Source: Senecio squalidus
Lineage: Eukaryota; Streptophyta; Magnoliopsida; Asterales; Asteraceae
Direction: 5' to 3'
DNA length: 64,000 bases
Assembly (NCBI GenBank): GCA_910822075.1
Contig: CAJVGC010000508.1
Location: forward strand, 8,833,751 to 8,897,750
Made by a program: the position numbers and the translations under genes. Below the pieces are notes generated by a model, which had not been told where the DNA came from, searched no databases, and worked only from the letters and a program-made list of their open reading frames with translations. Shown here in pieces: positions 23,021 through 34,815 of this stretch. Within the stretch, counting starts at the first letter, position 1. Every line of letters starts with the position of its first letter.

Positions 23021-23742
23021 AGAAAAAAAAATCTTTAAAAAGGGAAACTTACGACGACCGTTCCGATGGATTGACGGATTCATGTTCAGAGGAACCCAGT
23101 TTCGGCTCAGACCACCCAACACCAACACTGACTCATCGTGAGTCCGGGCAGTTATCTTATTCAACGAGATCAATCTGCAGCGCTCTACCTCTACATCGGT
23201 GAGAGAGGGAGCCGGATCTTGTATAGCACCTTGCAGGGCAGGCCGCCAAGGAAGGAAGATGGGGGCCACAGATCTGTCGATCCAAATGAACCTGTCCTTC
23301 CATAGTTTTAGACTGGTGGGCACAAAACGAAAACACTCCCACTCTTCATTGTCCACCTTCGGACGACGTTCGACAGTAAACCAATCCCCCGAGCGAATTA
23401 ATTTGAAAAACTCCTCCACAAATTCAAAGTGGCAGGAAAACCTAGGGCATGACATAATAACTCAAAATTGGTCACTCTCAAAGCCCCCAAAGGATTCAAT
23501 TGAACAGGGCTCAATTGGTAATACTCGATGACAGATAAAAAGAAAACGGGGACACGAACATTGGCCGCATCGAAGAAACGAGTATACCATCGCTATTGAG
23601 TCTTCGGGGCAGGCAGCGACGTAGCCGCCGCCGCGGGATTACGAGCCCGCCACTCTGCTTTCAACCCATAATCCTTTATGAGATCGATGAACGGACCATG
23701 TTTCAGGTTACAGCGCGAAGTAAGCATATCACCTTTTCCCAT
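21270..23742 (-). pseudogene. Antisense spliced gene of the element: Transposase_28-like N-part plus coiled coil
   Basis: Reads opposite to gag-pol. Exon 1 (23742-23053) starts MGKGDMLTSRCNLKHGPF and has IKDYGLKAEWRARNP, a stop (KTQ*RWYTRFFD), VPVFFLSVIEYYQL, LNPLGALRVTNFELLCHALG, a frameshift, then FVEEFFKLIRSGDWFTVERR. This layout is that of the plant 'putative gypsy type transposon' family (Pfam PF04195), by recall. Intron 1 is 22961-23052 (GTAAGT...AACAG). Exon 2 is 22688-22960. Intron 2 is 22601-22687 (GTACGT...TTCAG). Exon 3 (22600-21270) includes DREDPLSALYVAGWKAKCG and a coiled coil of about 180 residues (SLARREGRLSAAKAKIKELE...), ending VEPAAPIAE. Three frameshifts in exon 3 fall at or near homopolymers (G7 near 22410, G6 near 22275, one near 21490). 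Function unknown. Confidence 0.7.
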
Positions 23743-24029
23743 ATCGGAAAAATTAGAGAAGAGAAAACAGCGAGCAATGACGGTTGATTTGAGAGAAAGG
23801 GAAAAAAATGAAATAAAAGGGTAATGAAAATGAGATTACCAAGGAATATTTATAGGGAAGTCAATGACTCCCCACATAAATCAGTCATTCCCCCCGTCAA
23901 ATCAGAAGCATTAATAACTAGCAGGCAATAATTACCTTTTAAATGTAAGTGGGAACGTCAGACAATCATAGTCTAGGGAAGATTCGATCAGAAATAGGCC
24001 TCCACTTTCTCACTCACTTCCCCAGGCTA

Positions 24030-24039
24030 GGGGGGGAGA
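24030..24039 (+). other. Polypurine tract
   Basis: GGGGGGGAGA directly before the 3' LTR, the expected primer for plus-strand cDNA. Confidence 0.8.
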
Positions 24040-24631
24040 TGTTGGGATAGGGTAGTTATTACTCACAGACGGATCATCCCTTCGTCCGGTCAGGGTACCG
24101 ATAAGGCCGATGTATATGGAACAGGAGTTAGGGACGGACGTAGGGGCACTCAAGGGTCTCTGAAAGCAGGAACATCGAAGAGAGTGTAGCATTAATTGCG
24201 GACAAGACAGAATGATGGTAGCATTTAATGAAGAGGAGCGTGGGAGACAAAACGCCGCCCACGCGCTTCTTCATTTAATGACTGTCACAATCAACTGACT
24301 GGTGTGGAGGAAAGTTAGCCACGTCGCTGACACGTATGAGATGACTGATAATACAGACCGGTCCTTATGGATTACCCGAAGGGTAATAACCGAAGGCCCG
24401 CTATATAAGGGCAAGACAAAGGAACTAATAAGTTAAGTTAATTTTTGTAACACATTTATTTCTGTATGTAGATTCTATTAATTGTAAACATTCCTTGTAT
24501 TCAATTTCTAATCATTGTATATCATTGAATGTTCTTGTGAAGTCATTTAATACAACACTCATTCACCTATACTATCATCCCTTCGTCTGAAGCCGGACGA
24601 AGGGCTACGCATGCAAAAATTTACTTTAACA
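24040..24631 (+). repeat. 3' LTR of the complete Tat-like element
   Basis: 592 bp, TGTTGGGATAGGG...ACTTTAACA, followed by the target duplication ATAGG. Confidence 0.95.
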
Positions 24632-24636
24632 ATAGG

Positions 24637-25024
24637 TATATGTCAAGTACCTTAACAAATTACAAGAGGCTACACTGATTTTAAACTACGTAAGTTGTTA
24701 AAATTGTACATGTGCTCAATATAAAATATAACCTTCCATGTGGAAATACTAAAAGTACTCTTTTAAACTTAGGAAATTGAGTTTTGACACTTTCTAATTT
24801 GTTTTTACTCTTTTGGTGTTATTGCAGTTTGTGTCCGACTGCAACTTCTTATAATATTCATCCACATTTTATCTTTTATCTTTCATTGAAACGTAAAGAT
24901 TTTTCAAAATAATATGGAATTTTACTTTAAAAGTCATAGAATTTCTTAAATTTAAATAAATTTATCATATGTGTCTAATTTTTAAATTATTCATATTAAT
25001 ACGAACACTTGTAAACATATAACA
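24637..25024. other. AT-rich intergenic
   Basis: No gene or repeat recognised. Confidence 0.5.
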
Positions 25025-25134
25025 TCTTAATATATAATAAAAGAGAGGCCTAAAATGTCATTTGGCAAATTATTAACCATTAGATGGAAATCCAACTTTA
25101 ATTTAAACCATTAAGATCATTTTGATGATGTCAG

Positions 25135-26561
25135 TGTTAGAGCAAGGATTGACAGGCTCAGTAACTTGGGTGTTTGTGATTCAACCCCTTTACCTCCTGC
25201 TTAGCAGTGCGAACCTATCAAGCTCTTGGCGAGCCTAAGGTGGTCAAGTGGCTGGTTGGAGAAAGATGATTGGAATATGTTTACTGCGGGAAGTGTATAG
25301 GTATTCCGGTCAAGAGATACTGTGTGCAAATATGAGAGTAGTGAAGATGACCTCCAAAACCTGAAGTGTGGAGTATTTATACCCAACACTACCAGGTATC
25401 AACAACGTATGACCATGATGACCATTTATGACTCATCAATAGGATTCCAACGGGTATTAAAGATACAGATAACGTCCATATCATTATATAACCTTATTAA
25501 TGCTTTGACGGTTACACTCAAGGATTAGGCTTGAGTGTCTGACTGGTAGGATGTCAAGAGTATGATACTATGAGATGAATCCCAAGGCATTAGTGTTGGT
25601 TTGGAGGAATACGGTACTTATTAGATACAAGGTATAAGTATTGGCTCTGTAGTGCCGGGCCAAAAGCATGAGTGACAGCCTAGGCGTAAGTGCTACCAAG
25701 GTGCCGGACATCGGACCACGAGTGCCGGACGCCGGGATACGAGTGTCGAACACCGGGCCACGGGTGTCGGACGTCGGGTCACGGGCGCCGGACGCTGGGG
25801 CCAAGCAACCGGACACGGGGCCAAATTCCCGGACACGGAGTCGGATTCCCGGACGTGGGGCTAAGTGGCGGGTGTCGGGGCCTAAATGTCGGACACGGGG
25901 CCAAGGCTAGGGTGCCGGGGCTAAACTCCCGGACACGGGGCCGGATTCCCGGACACGGGGCCATTTTACCCGGACACGGGGCCTGGTGCCGGGGCCATTT
26001 TACCCGTACACGGGGCCTGGTTCCGGGGCCATTTTATCCGGACACGGGGCAGGGTGCCGGGGCTACTTTACCCGGACACGGGGCTGGGTGCCGGGGCCAT
26101 TTTTCCCGGACACGGGGCCTGGTGCCGGGGCCATTTTACCCGGACACAGGGCCGGGTGCCGGGGCCATTTTACCTGGACACAAGGCCTGGTGCCGGGGCC
26201 ATTTTACCCGGACACGGGGCCTATCTCCCGGACACGGGGCAGAAGCCCGGGTGTCGGGGCCAAATCTCCCGGACACGGGGCCGAAGCTCGGGCGCCGGGG
26301 ACAAATCTCCCGGACACGGGGCCTGATTCTCGGTGTCGGGGCCAAATCTCCCGGACACGGGGCCAAGGGCCAAGTGTCCGGACGCCGGAGCCTTGTGTCC
26401 GGACGCTTGGACGAAATGTCCGGACGCCGGAGCCAAGTGTCCGGACGCCCGGAGCCTAAGGGCCGGAGCTGGGAGATAGCATGCAAGCTTTTGTAAGTCA
26501 GGTTATGTGTTTAGGGGGTTAATGGGCTATGTGTATGAGTCATTCCCTACTAACACTATCA
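25135..26561 (+). mobile_element. Solo LTR, 1427 bp, TSD GTCAG
   Basis: TGTTAGAGCAAGG...AACACTATCA is flanked by GTCAG at 25130-25134 and 26562-26566. The related element at 5290-5776 lacks it: there GATGATGTCATCG runs straight into the AT-rich part. TG...CA ends, a 5-bp duplication and no internal domains indicate a solo LTR left by LTR-LTR recombination. Its middle is a GC-rich minisatellite. Strand is arbitrary. Confidence 0.75.
25690..26460. repeat. GC-rich minisatellite (20- and 34-bp units)
   Basis: Tandem variants of CCCGGACACGGGGCC. At 25800-25960 the spacing is about 20 bp. From 25961 to 26215 a 34-bp unit (GGGGCCATTTTACC + CGGACACGGGGCCTGGTGCC) repeats at 25961, 25995, 26029, 26063, 26097 and on. 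At 26370-26460 units read GTGTCCGGACGCCGGAGCC. Because 34 is not a multiple of 3, all frames are open for long stretches (268 codons at 25690-26496). That open frame is a by-product of stop-free repeats and I do not call a gene. Confidence 0.92.
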
Positions 26562-27215
26562 GTCAGCATTTATAATTTTATTTTAACCCATATACTTTAA
26601 ATAATTTAATCCTTATTTTTAATAGTATTAATTAAATAAAACTAATTAACTTTTCTACTTTAAATAATCTAACACTTGTATTTTAAATTAATTCCAAAAC
26701 AATACAAAACATATTTTTTCTTCAAACACATACACATTTTTAGTATAAAAAGAAACTAAAATTATTATATTGTTTTACGGGTTTTTTGCATATAGACGGA
26801 AAACATATATTATATAAAAAAATATTTTGTTTTTTTTTTCTTTTTGTCCTATTTATCCAATATTTTTAACGTTTCTATATATTATAAAAAGAAAAGAAAA
26901 ATTATTTTATTGTTTTACGAGTGTTTTCATAAAAACGGAAAACATATTATATAAAACAATCTTATGTTTTTTTTCGTTCTATTTACGCAATATTTTTAGT
27001 TTTTTTATATATTATAAATATTTCATTTTTAATAAGGTTTTTTCCGAATCACACAGTAAATGTTTTATTTAACTTCACATTTGCTAACATAATCATTTTG
27101 TCTACATGACAAATAGATTTCTATTAATCTTTTTATATAAGTTATATGTTCTTTGTTAACATTATATATTTTTTGATATATAATTCTCCGCATATTAGAC
27201 GGGTCAATAAACTAG

Positions 27216-27518
27216 TTACATATTATATGACAATTTATTATTTAAAGTTAAATACATATTATAGAAACAAAATAAAGAAAAGTTTTGTCTAAAATATGTA
27301 TGGTTAAAATATGGAGTCGGTGGAAAATTCCTATACCACATGCTCGTTCCTTTGTTGCTATTTTCAAATAGTCGTTTTCGTCTAGAGATAATAAATGGGT
27401 TTGTCAAGACGTTTCAAGGTTCATGCTACACTTTGATAAGGTTATGGAACTGGAGAAACCCTCGTCTTCACACTTCTACCGATTAAGAATTAGAAAAAAC
27501 CCAAGCCGGAGACATGTT
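27216..27518. other. AT-rich spacer
   Basis: No feature recognised. Confidence 0.4.
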
Positions 27519-29835
27519 GCTACAATGTATATATGGAGATTCACCGGATCAAGACACATCTGATCACGACATTTTATCTCATAATGCCGATTTTTCTCAA
27601 TAAAGATATTAAAAAAGTACCACTAGTATGAACAATCTCTATCAAATTATGATTGATTTATACATTCCATTAATTTGAACACGATTGTTTTATTAGGTTG
27701 CTTATTTGAACTTTTCAAGAAGAATAGATATAACACATAAAGGAGCATATGGACGTGACATCCCGATTCATTATTACATATATGAATCTAGTGTCAAACA
27801 AGGTGCGGTTTTCAACTCAATAACACAAGTGCGGTATTTTTAAGGTTTGTAAAAAGAGATTAAAATAACTTACTATTAACTATTTTTCTTGCTGGGTACA
27901 TTTTACCTATCGAGCAGAGCTTGAGTAGGTATCCTCCTCCGATGACGCCCTGAGCCCACAAATGAATGTGTCTAAAGTGCGTGGGTTTGATTACGTTCCC
28001 AATAATTTGTGGAGAATCATGGGTCCAGGTGAATTTAGCGGACATCGTACGCTCCTAGTGGGGGGAGTAGGTGCGTACATTAAAATATATACGGTGGTCA
28101 CTGGATGCCATCCAATAAAACCTTTTTTCTACTATTTACTATCCAACGTTGTTCATTTGGAAGCCCGAGTAGTATAAATAGGGGTGTTTTTTAGTCATAT
28201 GTAGGTTTTAACATAAGTGATTGAACAAACACAAATATACGTAATGGATGAACACATCAATCGATTAAACCAAATGTAAAACCTGAATGAATAGAATGAA
28301 TTACAAAACACACTCCTTTTGTAAACTCACCCTTTAACATAAAAGAATGGAAAAAAAGAACTCATACCTATTTGGTTTAGGAATTTTAATTAGCTTTTAT
28401 TTTAGAAGCTCATGTTATGTAGCTAACTGTGACTTACTTATCATGTTTAGTTAATAAATTGCATGGGCCGTTTTAAGTCGGATTTTTGTATATGAGTTTC
28501 AAGTGTAAGGGATCTCAAGAGGATTTAACCGTTGAGCTAAACGCATGATCTCAATCCATGTGGAAGAAAAAACATAGTTCACGAGTTTTAAGTCGTGAAC
28601 AAAAAAGAACCTCCGTTTTTGTTCACGATGGAATTCCTCGGAAATGGGATTAAACAACGTGATAAGAAGTACATTTCTTATGTCGCTTGTCATTTTTTCT
28701 TAAAGAAAATGAGCTAGGGAATTAGTAATTCGAGGAGAACCGGGCTAACTTTTGATGGGTTTGGTTAATGGGCCAAAATGTTCAATTGTTGGGTTGGACT
28801 ACTGAATCGAGAGAGTTGGCCAATTAGGCATTTACGAATTTAAATCAGAAGAGTAATATTACAATTGTTTTGATTTTGTTGGTAAAAACAAATGTTTGTT
28901 AAACCGTTTCCATGACCGTTTTGTATTTTTCCCGAGTACGGTTTAAGTTAAGGAAAGCTTGGTCGAATGTTCCGAGGGTGTGTTGATAGTAATGTTTTAG
29001 GAAGAAGTTTAGTAAAGGGATTTGGCGTGCTTGATAGGGTCTCGGTTAGTTTTCTCTCCGTAGAGCTCCATGTGATCAGTTCCCATAATCGTTATTTGTT
29101 GCTACTTCCCAATATTACTTGAACCACTATATGGTTCGCAAACTCCTACAATTCAAAACAAACTAATTAGCCTACAATTTATAAGAAGTATATTGGGAAT
29201 TTTGGGATTTCAAATGGCTCGGGAAAGGAGTGGCTGCTTGCGCCTTGCTTTGTGTGCGATAGGAGTGCGAGTTGTAAGTTAATGGGTACAGAACAAGGAA
29301 TTTTTCTTTTTCATATTATCTTTTGGTTGTCGTGTAACTTCTGATTATTGAAATTTTAATTTCAAAAAAAAAATGTCAAATGAGATGAAAATCAAATGAT
29401 TGGCATTGTATACTTCTAAGACATTGCAAAGAGAATTACGGAGTTACCATATCGTTTGAAGTTATCTGAGAATTTTTTTAGTTTTGTAGAATGTGTTTCG
29501 TAAACTCTATGATGTTGTAGCATTAATCCACGCCTTTCATTTAGAAGGTAAAGTAGTATAAATAGGGGGTGTTCTAATCATTTATAGGTATTTGGAGAGT
29601 GAGGTAACGAGTAATCATGGCTTACTAACATAGTATAAATTTAAAAATATGGTAATTTACAAAATAAATAATTTTATAGTGCTTGGTAAGAACATTTTTA
29701 CAACTTATTATGTGCGTTTTGCCTAAATCAAAACACAATTATGGGAAAACAACTTATCTGTAGGAAAACATGTTTATTCTCGCCATGTCAAATTACCCAG
29801 ATATAGCTTGTTTAAAATCGAAACTTTAACTAAGG
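27519..29835 (+). repeat. Duplication unit 1 (copy A)
   Basis: About 2.3 kb that recurs in the same orientation at 40424-42680 (closely similar; start aatgtatatatggaga, end actttaactaag) and more distantly at 46510-49905. Contents are non-coding as far as I can read. A short part (27905-28110) has tRNA-promoter-like boxes. The copies differ by point changes and small indels. Confidence 0.85.
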
Positions 29836-30171
29836 CTTTTATGTATGCTTATATGTTATAAGTTGATAATGCAAGTTTATATTATAGGCCAATTTGAAAG
29901 AAGAAAAAAATACATGAAATTTCTAATTAAAGAAACGACATTTTCAGAAAAGGTTATTAATTCAATTTTAGTTAAGAAAAATAAATAAAAGGATTATAAT
30001 TTGCAAATGCATTAGGTCAATCATATCTTTCCCTTCTCTTATTAATGCTAAGGGGAACTTTGGTTGCACAACTTTCTCTAATACTTATGGGGTCTATTTT
30101 TATGACTTGACTCAACTTAACATACTTGACTTGGCGGTTATGGTATCGCTTTCGACTGAAACATCAACTAT
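29836..30171. other. AT-rich spacer before the CACTA element
   Basis: No gene seen. Confidence 0.4.
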
Positions 30172-31168
30172 TATCACTATAAGAAAAATGCCTTTTAGTG
30201 ACAAAACGTGTTTGGTCACTAACAATTGAAATTTTTGGTCACTAAAGGATTTAGTGACAGAAAAAAAAGTCGTCACTTTTTGTCACTATAGGTCCGTGGC
30301 TAATTTCATTAGAGACCAAACGCATAGTTAGTCTCTAATTAGTGAACAAAATTAAGTGGTCACTATATATGTGACGACAAATTTGGCCACTAAATTTGGT
30401 CTCTAAACAAGTGAAAGTCGTCACTATTATAGCTCAGTTAACGAAGTTAACGGCTCCGTTAACTCTAATCAGTGACCAAATATGTTGGTGTCTAATGATA
30501 GAGACCAAAAAAGGTAGTCACTCTTATCGATTTTATCAACCATAAATGTTGTCACTGTGTATTGACTTTTAGAGTCCAAAAATGGTCACTATGTAAATGT
30601 TGAAATTTAATCAAAAAATAATAATAATAGCAACTACAATCAACTACTATCTATCATAAGTGTCATTGCAATAAAACTGAAATGCAAATGCAAGAATGTC
30701 ATTGCAATAAAGCTGGTAATTATTCAATTCATCCACACATACTATTTCTTTGATCTTATCTAGACAACGAAAAACACACTAAAATAAAAGCAAGAATGTC
30801 ACTGCTAAACAAATCCGGATGATGAAAAACTTCACCATGTTCTAACGGAATACCATTTTGTACGTCAAACCAAAGGCATGAATGTTTCAAAGCATATTCC
30901 CCCATAAACGCAAAGATCACTGGAAAATCAGAAATAATCATCAATTTAGAGACGTTATATTGGTAAAAATTCACTGATGTTAATATAAGATGCAAACTTA
31001 CTTTTATTTGAGATTTAGATTGCAATTTAGATAAACGTAATATCTCTTTCATCATGAATCATGTTTTCTTTTCTTGGGCCTCTTGAAATTTGGTTTGTTT
31101 CGTTTTTATTTCCTCTACTTCTGTCTGCAATGCTTTGAAACTTTGTATGTTGATCTGCCTGTCATTCC

Positions 31169-32339
31169 TCAAGGAGTAACAACAGCGGCTGCTCTTCCTG
31201 CAACTTGATCAAGATCTCTTTGTCCATTTGATATGATCTTCCTTCCACTGATTCAAAAGAATCATAAGATTAATTAATAACTTTTAACAAGTTTCGTTTG
31301 CTCATCAACTTTAAACAAAAAAAAAAAGTGAAACAAAAGGGCTTGTAAAAATGCATGTCTACAATCACAACAACAGATAAAACCCTCGAGGTACCAAACT
31401 TAAGTGATAGCATAAGAAACAATGAAGCAAAGACTAAGAACACTAACCCCTTTGAGTCAAAATCAACAATGTTCATGCTCTGCAACTAGTGTTGAAGAAT
31501 GTGACGAGTAGCACCACCGCTTCTCTTGGCGAAGTGAGGTGGAGCACTTCCGTTCCTCTTACGTCCACCATAGATTCTCTCGAAGGCACCAACACCAAGT
31601 CCTCCCCTCAAGTAGATCTTCCTTGCCATGGAGGCTGAACAATTACAACACATATATAAAAAAAAACTATCTAACATCAAAAAGTTACTTTTACATCAAT
31701 AACAAAGCAAGATAAATGATTAAAAAAAACCATACTTACCAGCTCTGATGTAGTAATCAGTCCATTATGGAAGCTCCATCTATCAACAAATGGCAACATT
31801 AGCATGCCTAAATCATTTTTCACATATAGAAAGCAATAATGTAGTAGCATCAAACTATGATATCTAAGGGTTAAAAATACAAATGTATAACAACTAACAT
31901 ACTTAAAAACATACAAATAGGCCACGGGTACCAGTTGAAATTGAAATGTAATATTGCTGGAACTTGATTATTCACAATTCACAAATAACTTAAGTCGATA
32001 CGGATACGGAAAATGTGCATCCTACATCGAGAAGCCTACCTTACATTTACAAATTACTAATGTATGTAGAAGAATACCTTACACTTACATATTTACTAAT
32101 GTAAGTTTTTTTTTAATCAAATTAAAATTAACAACAATCAGCAAGTATAAAAAACTAAATGCGATAAGATTGATAGGAATATATAGATCAAACAAATGGA
32201 TGATAATATAAGGTCTGGATTAATTAGGTATAGATTTAAATGAGAGATATACCTTGCTGGATCGCTTAAGATGAGCGGCGTAAGCCTTAACAAACTCATG
32301 AGGTGAAACGTCTTTCACATGTAACTTTGATATTGTCAT
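31169..32339 (-). pseudogene. RPS19: Captured 40S ribosomal protein S19 (eS19) gene, introns kept
   Basis: Four exon blocks on the minus strand match eS19. Block 1 (32339-32253): MTISKLHVKDVSPHEFVKAY, then AAHLKRSSK, donor GTATAT. Block 2 (31779-31740): MELP*WTD joined directly to YYIRA, so about 17 codons are missing and one Glu codon is now a stop. Block 3 (31634-31448): ASMARKIYLRGGLGVGAFER, then IYGGRKRNGSAPPHF, then ILQH*LQSMNIVDFDSKG, with a 3-base insertion creating a stop. Block 4 (31247-31169): GRKIISNGQRDLDQVAGRAA, then AVVTP and TGA. Retained introns show DNA-level capture, not a processed copy. S19 is a component of the small ribosomal subunit; this copy is dead. The CACTA ends on both sides enclose it. 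Confidence 0.88.
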
Positions 32340-33054
32340 TCATCTAACATATTTAGTGACTACTTAGGAATACAATGAAAGGAAACGTGAAGTGTCCCTC
32401 GGAGATCCTCCGAACACTTCATCCGAATGTTCTATATATGATTTTCCCACTGAAGTGTTTAGTGGAACTCTAAGTGCCACTTGGCACCGATAAATGAACT
32501 AGGGGTCTTGCACAGTGTTTCGATAACACATTAGTCAATTAATCAATCTTAAACTACATTATCATTTAGTCTCTTAAACAAACAACATGATAAGCACTTA
32601 TTACAATTAATCAATCGTCAAAATGACAAATCTAACCAAATAAATCCAAATAAAAGTCAGAATCTATTGAAACAAACAACATGATAAGCACTGATTAGCA
32701 CTCATTACAATCTGTAGCTTCATAGAACTATGAAATCGATTAAATTCTGCATATAGGTCGTTATTCAAAATAGAGAAATCACAGTAGTTAACAGTTAGGA
32801 ATACATGATATAATCGAGGAATCGTCGTCGAATTGAGAGTAACTAACAGTATCTCCTATGAAGTGACTTCGGCGATGGAGCTTCAACTAGGTTATGTGAA
32901 ATTTGAATTGAAATTAACGAATTCCTGATAAAGGAATGAGGTACCGTCGGCGAACTGAGAGAGGAATCGGAGGAATCGTCGGCGAATTGAGAGAGGAATT
33001 GTCGGCGAATTGACAGTATCTCCGGCGATGGAGCTTTAGTTAGGATATCTGATA

Positions 33055-33470
33055 TTTTGGGAAACCGGATTGATTGAAAAAAGTGAAGGAAAAGAGGTGA
33101 TTTATATCGAAGGAAAAAAGAGACCTCTTACTCTTGTCAAGAGAGATGGAAATTTTGACGATGCTTTAGTAGATCTCGCAAAATTGTGGTTAGTTTATTG
33201 TTGAAACTTTTGTGTTTTCTTTTTTTGTATTATTACATATGACAAACCTTTGTGAAACTTTTGTGTTTACTGTTGAAATTGTGGTTAGTTTAATGTTGAA
33301 ACTTTTGCGTTTTAAAATAAAATAACAACCAAATATTAACACATGTTTGTATATGTAGGTATGAAATGAACAAAGAAGAAGCAGATTGGATGGTATATGT
33401 GACCAATATAGGGAAACGAGAGTATAATGAAACGTGCTTCACTGTAAGTAACTTTTACAAAGCATGCAAA
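33055..33470 (+). other. Possible captured exons of unknown origin
   Basis: Two exon-like blocks on the plus strand: about 33085-33191 (EVIYIEGKKRPLTLVKRDGN, then FDDALVDLAKLW) and about 33360-33443 (YEMNKEEADWMVYVTNIGKR, then EYNETCFT) followed by GTAAGTAAC. A TTTTGTATATGTAG acceptor precedes the second. I do not recognise the protein. It could be a second captured gene or part of the element's own regulatory protein. Confidence 0.35.
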
Positions 33471-33649
33471 TCATAACTGATAATACTCGCATCTTAAATT
33501 TCTAAATAATAAATATGTTGCAATATATCAATTAAAAGGACAAACATAATATGATTTAGGTCTCAAAAAAGTAAAGCTAGGTCACGAACTCTTGCTGTCT
33601 CTGTGAGTACCATGCAAATACATATGATCCTTTTAAAAATCCAACTATA

Positions 33650-34815
33650 CTTCAGAATCAGAATCAGTACCATCATCTTCCCACGATTCTTCTTTCTCTA
33701 AAGACTGTGAATTGGCCGGATCAATGTCATCGTTATCTATAAATCCTTCATCAATGACATTAATGTTTTGACTTGATCGTGTACTTGATTTACCACTAAT
33801 AGTTGAGGCATTTTACCAATTCCAATGGAACAACACCTCTTGTAAGGGTCGGTTGTTGTTAATCAATATTTAAATCAACAACTAGATCTAAATGTGGCTC
33901 TTCTTCTTGATATACTTTTTCGGTCATATGTCCGGGAACATCGTAGAGTGCGCGAGGGGGGAACTTTGCACCACATGCCAATTATTTCCCAAATTTATGT
34001 CAGGTACATAGAAAACTTGTTTAGATTGAGATGCAAGTATGTATGGTTGATCTTTGTACCATTTTCGAGACATATTTATACTAGTGACCCCAGATTCTTT
34101 GTCAATTTGTAGTCCATTTCGATCACCAATCCTAAACCAAGTCACACTTAAATATGAACACTCTTTTATTAGGTATTCCACCTCTAATACTTCTTTCAAT
34201 ATCCCATAAAAATCAACAATGTTCTCTTCATGATAACCTTGGACTACAACTCCACTATTCTGAGTTTTCCTATCCTTTTCACGACTTTGGGTGTGAAACC
34301 TATACCCATTCACCATGCCTCCACTATATCGCTTCACGGATTGTAATCGTCCACGTGATGATACACAAAATTTATATGCAAAGGATTGTGGACAAGAACT
34401 CACCTTAAAAACATAAAAAAAATTGGTTAACCAAAGTTTAAATTTCTTTCTAAATTTTAAAAATAATAAATCTCACACTTATTTCTTACATGTTGTTGGA
34501 ACCATGAAGCAAATTGTTTGTCATGAAGTTCGTTTACGTTGTTAACGTTGTCCTTTGTCCTTGACAGCTGCATAAATGACTAAAATTTGTTTTTCAATTG
34601 GAAGTGGGGTTGGTCTGGTATGAGAAGTTATGAAACAAAACGGATTGAGTCTTCTTTCTCACGATATGCAAAACTAAGAAATTCATTAACACCTATTTCA
34701 TATCTTTGATCCTTTGTCCTTTGAAATATGTTCATCCACGACTTATCCATGTCTATTCCGGTAAAAGGCAAAAATTTATGAAAAGTGAGATTTTGCACTA
34801 AAAGTAATAACAAAC
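33650..34815 (-). pseudogene. CACTA transposase remnant (transposase-associated domain + DUF4216)
   Basis: From right to left: 34813-34628 encodes MDKSWMNIFQRTKDQRYEIG with VNEFLSFAYR, the N-terminal transposase-associated domain of plant En/Spm proteins. 34560-34480 has ELHDKQFASWFQQHV. 34403-33924 has GYRFHTQSREKDRKTQNSGV, VDFYGILKEVLEVEY, SINMSRKWYKDQPYILASQS and GNNWHVV, the DUF4216 region. The catalytic middle (Transposase_21) is missing between them. Acidic C-terminal sequence down to about 33650 has stops. The family role is excision and integration of CACTA elements; this copy cannot do it. Confidence 0.8.

Larger units (their letters stand above)
16549..24631 (+). mobile_element. Complete Ty3/gypsy Tat-like LTR retrotransposon, TSD ATAGG
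   Basis: LTRs at 16549-17139 and 24040-24631 are flanked by the 5-bp duplication ATAGG (16544-16548 and 24632-24636). It has a primer binding site, a polypurine tract and broken protease-RT, plus an RNase H that sits after RT with an extra linker, and integrase. That extra RNase H between RT and integrase is the hallmark of the Tat lineage. Gag is nearly gone. A 3.2-kb segment between integrase and the 3' LTR carries an antisense intron-containing gene. LTRs differ by about 5 substitutions and one 1-base indel (about 0.9%), so insertion is recent even though the coding regions are dead. Confidence 0.95.
25025..27215 (+). mobile_element. Helitron-like element interrupted by a solo LTR
   Basis: Starts TCTTAATATATAATAAAAGA after A and ends ACGGGTCAATAAACTAG before T, i.e. 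A|TC...CTAG|T without a target duplication, as in Helitrons. It resembles 5290-5776 in both flanks of the insertion (CCTAAAAT.TCATTTGGCAAA near the start; TTAACATTATAT.TTTTTGATAT near the end). No Rep/helicase. The solo LTR at 25135-26561 is inserted within it. Confidence 0.45.

Noticed and set aside
25690..26496. 268-codon open frame rich in Gly/Pro/Arg
   Set aside because: It is produced by a stop-free GC-rich minisatellite whose 34-bp period shifts frame; several frames are open at once on both strands.
27962..28177. Short frame in duplication copy A
   Set aside because: Not conserved in frame in copy B, and no recognisable domain.
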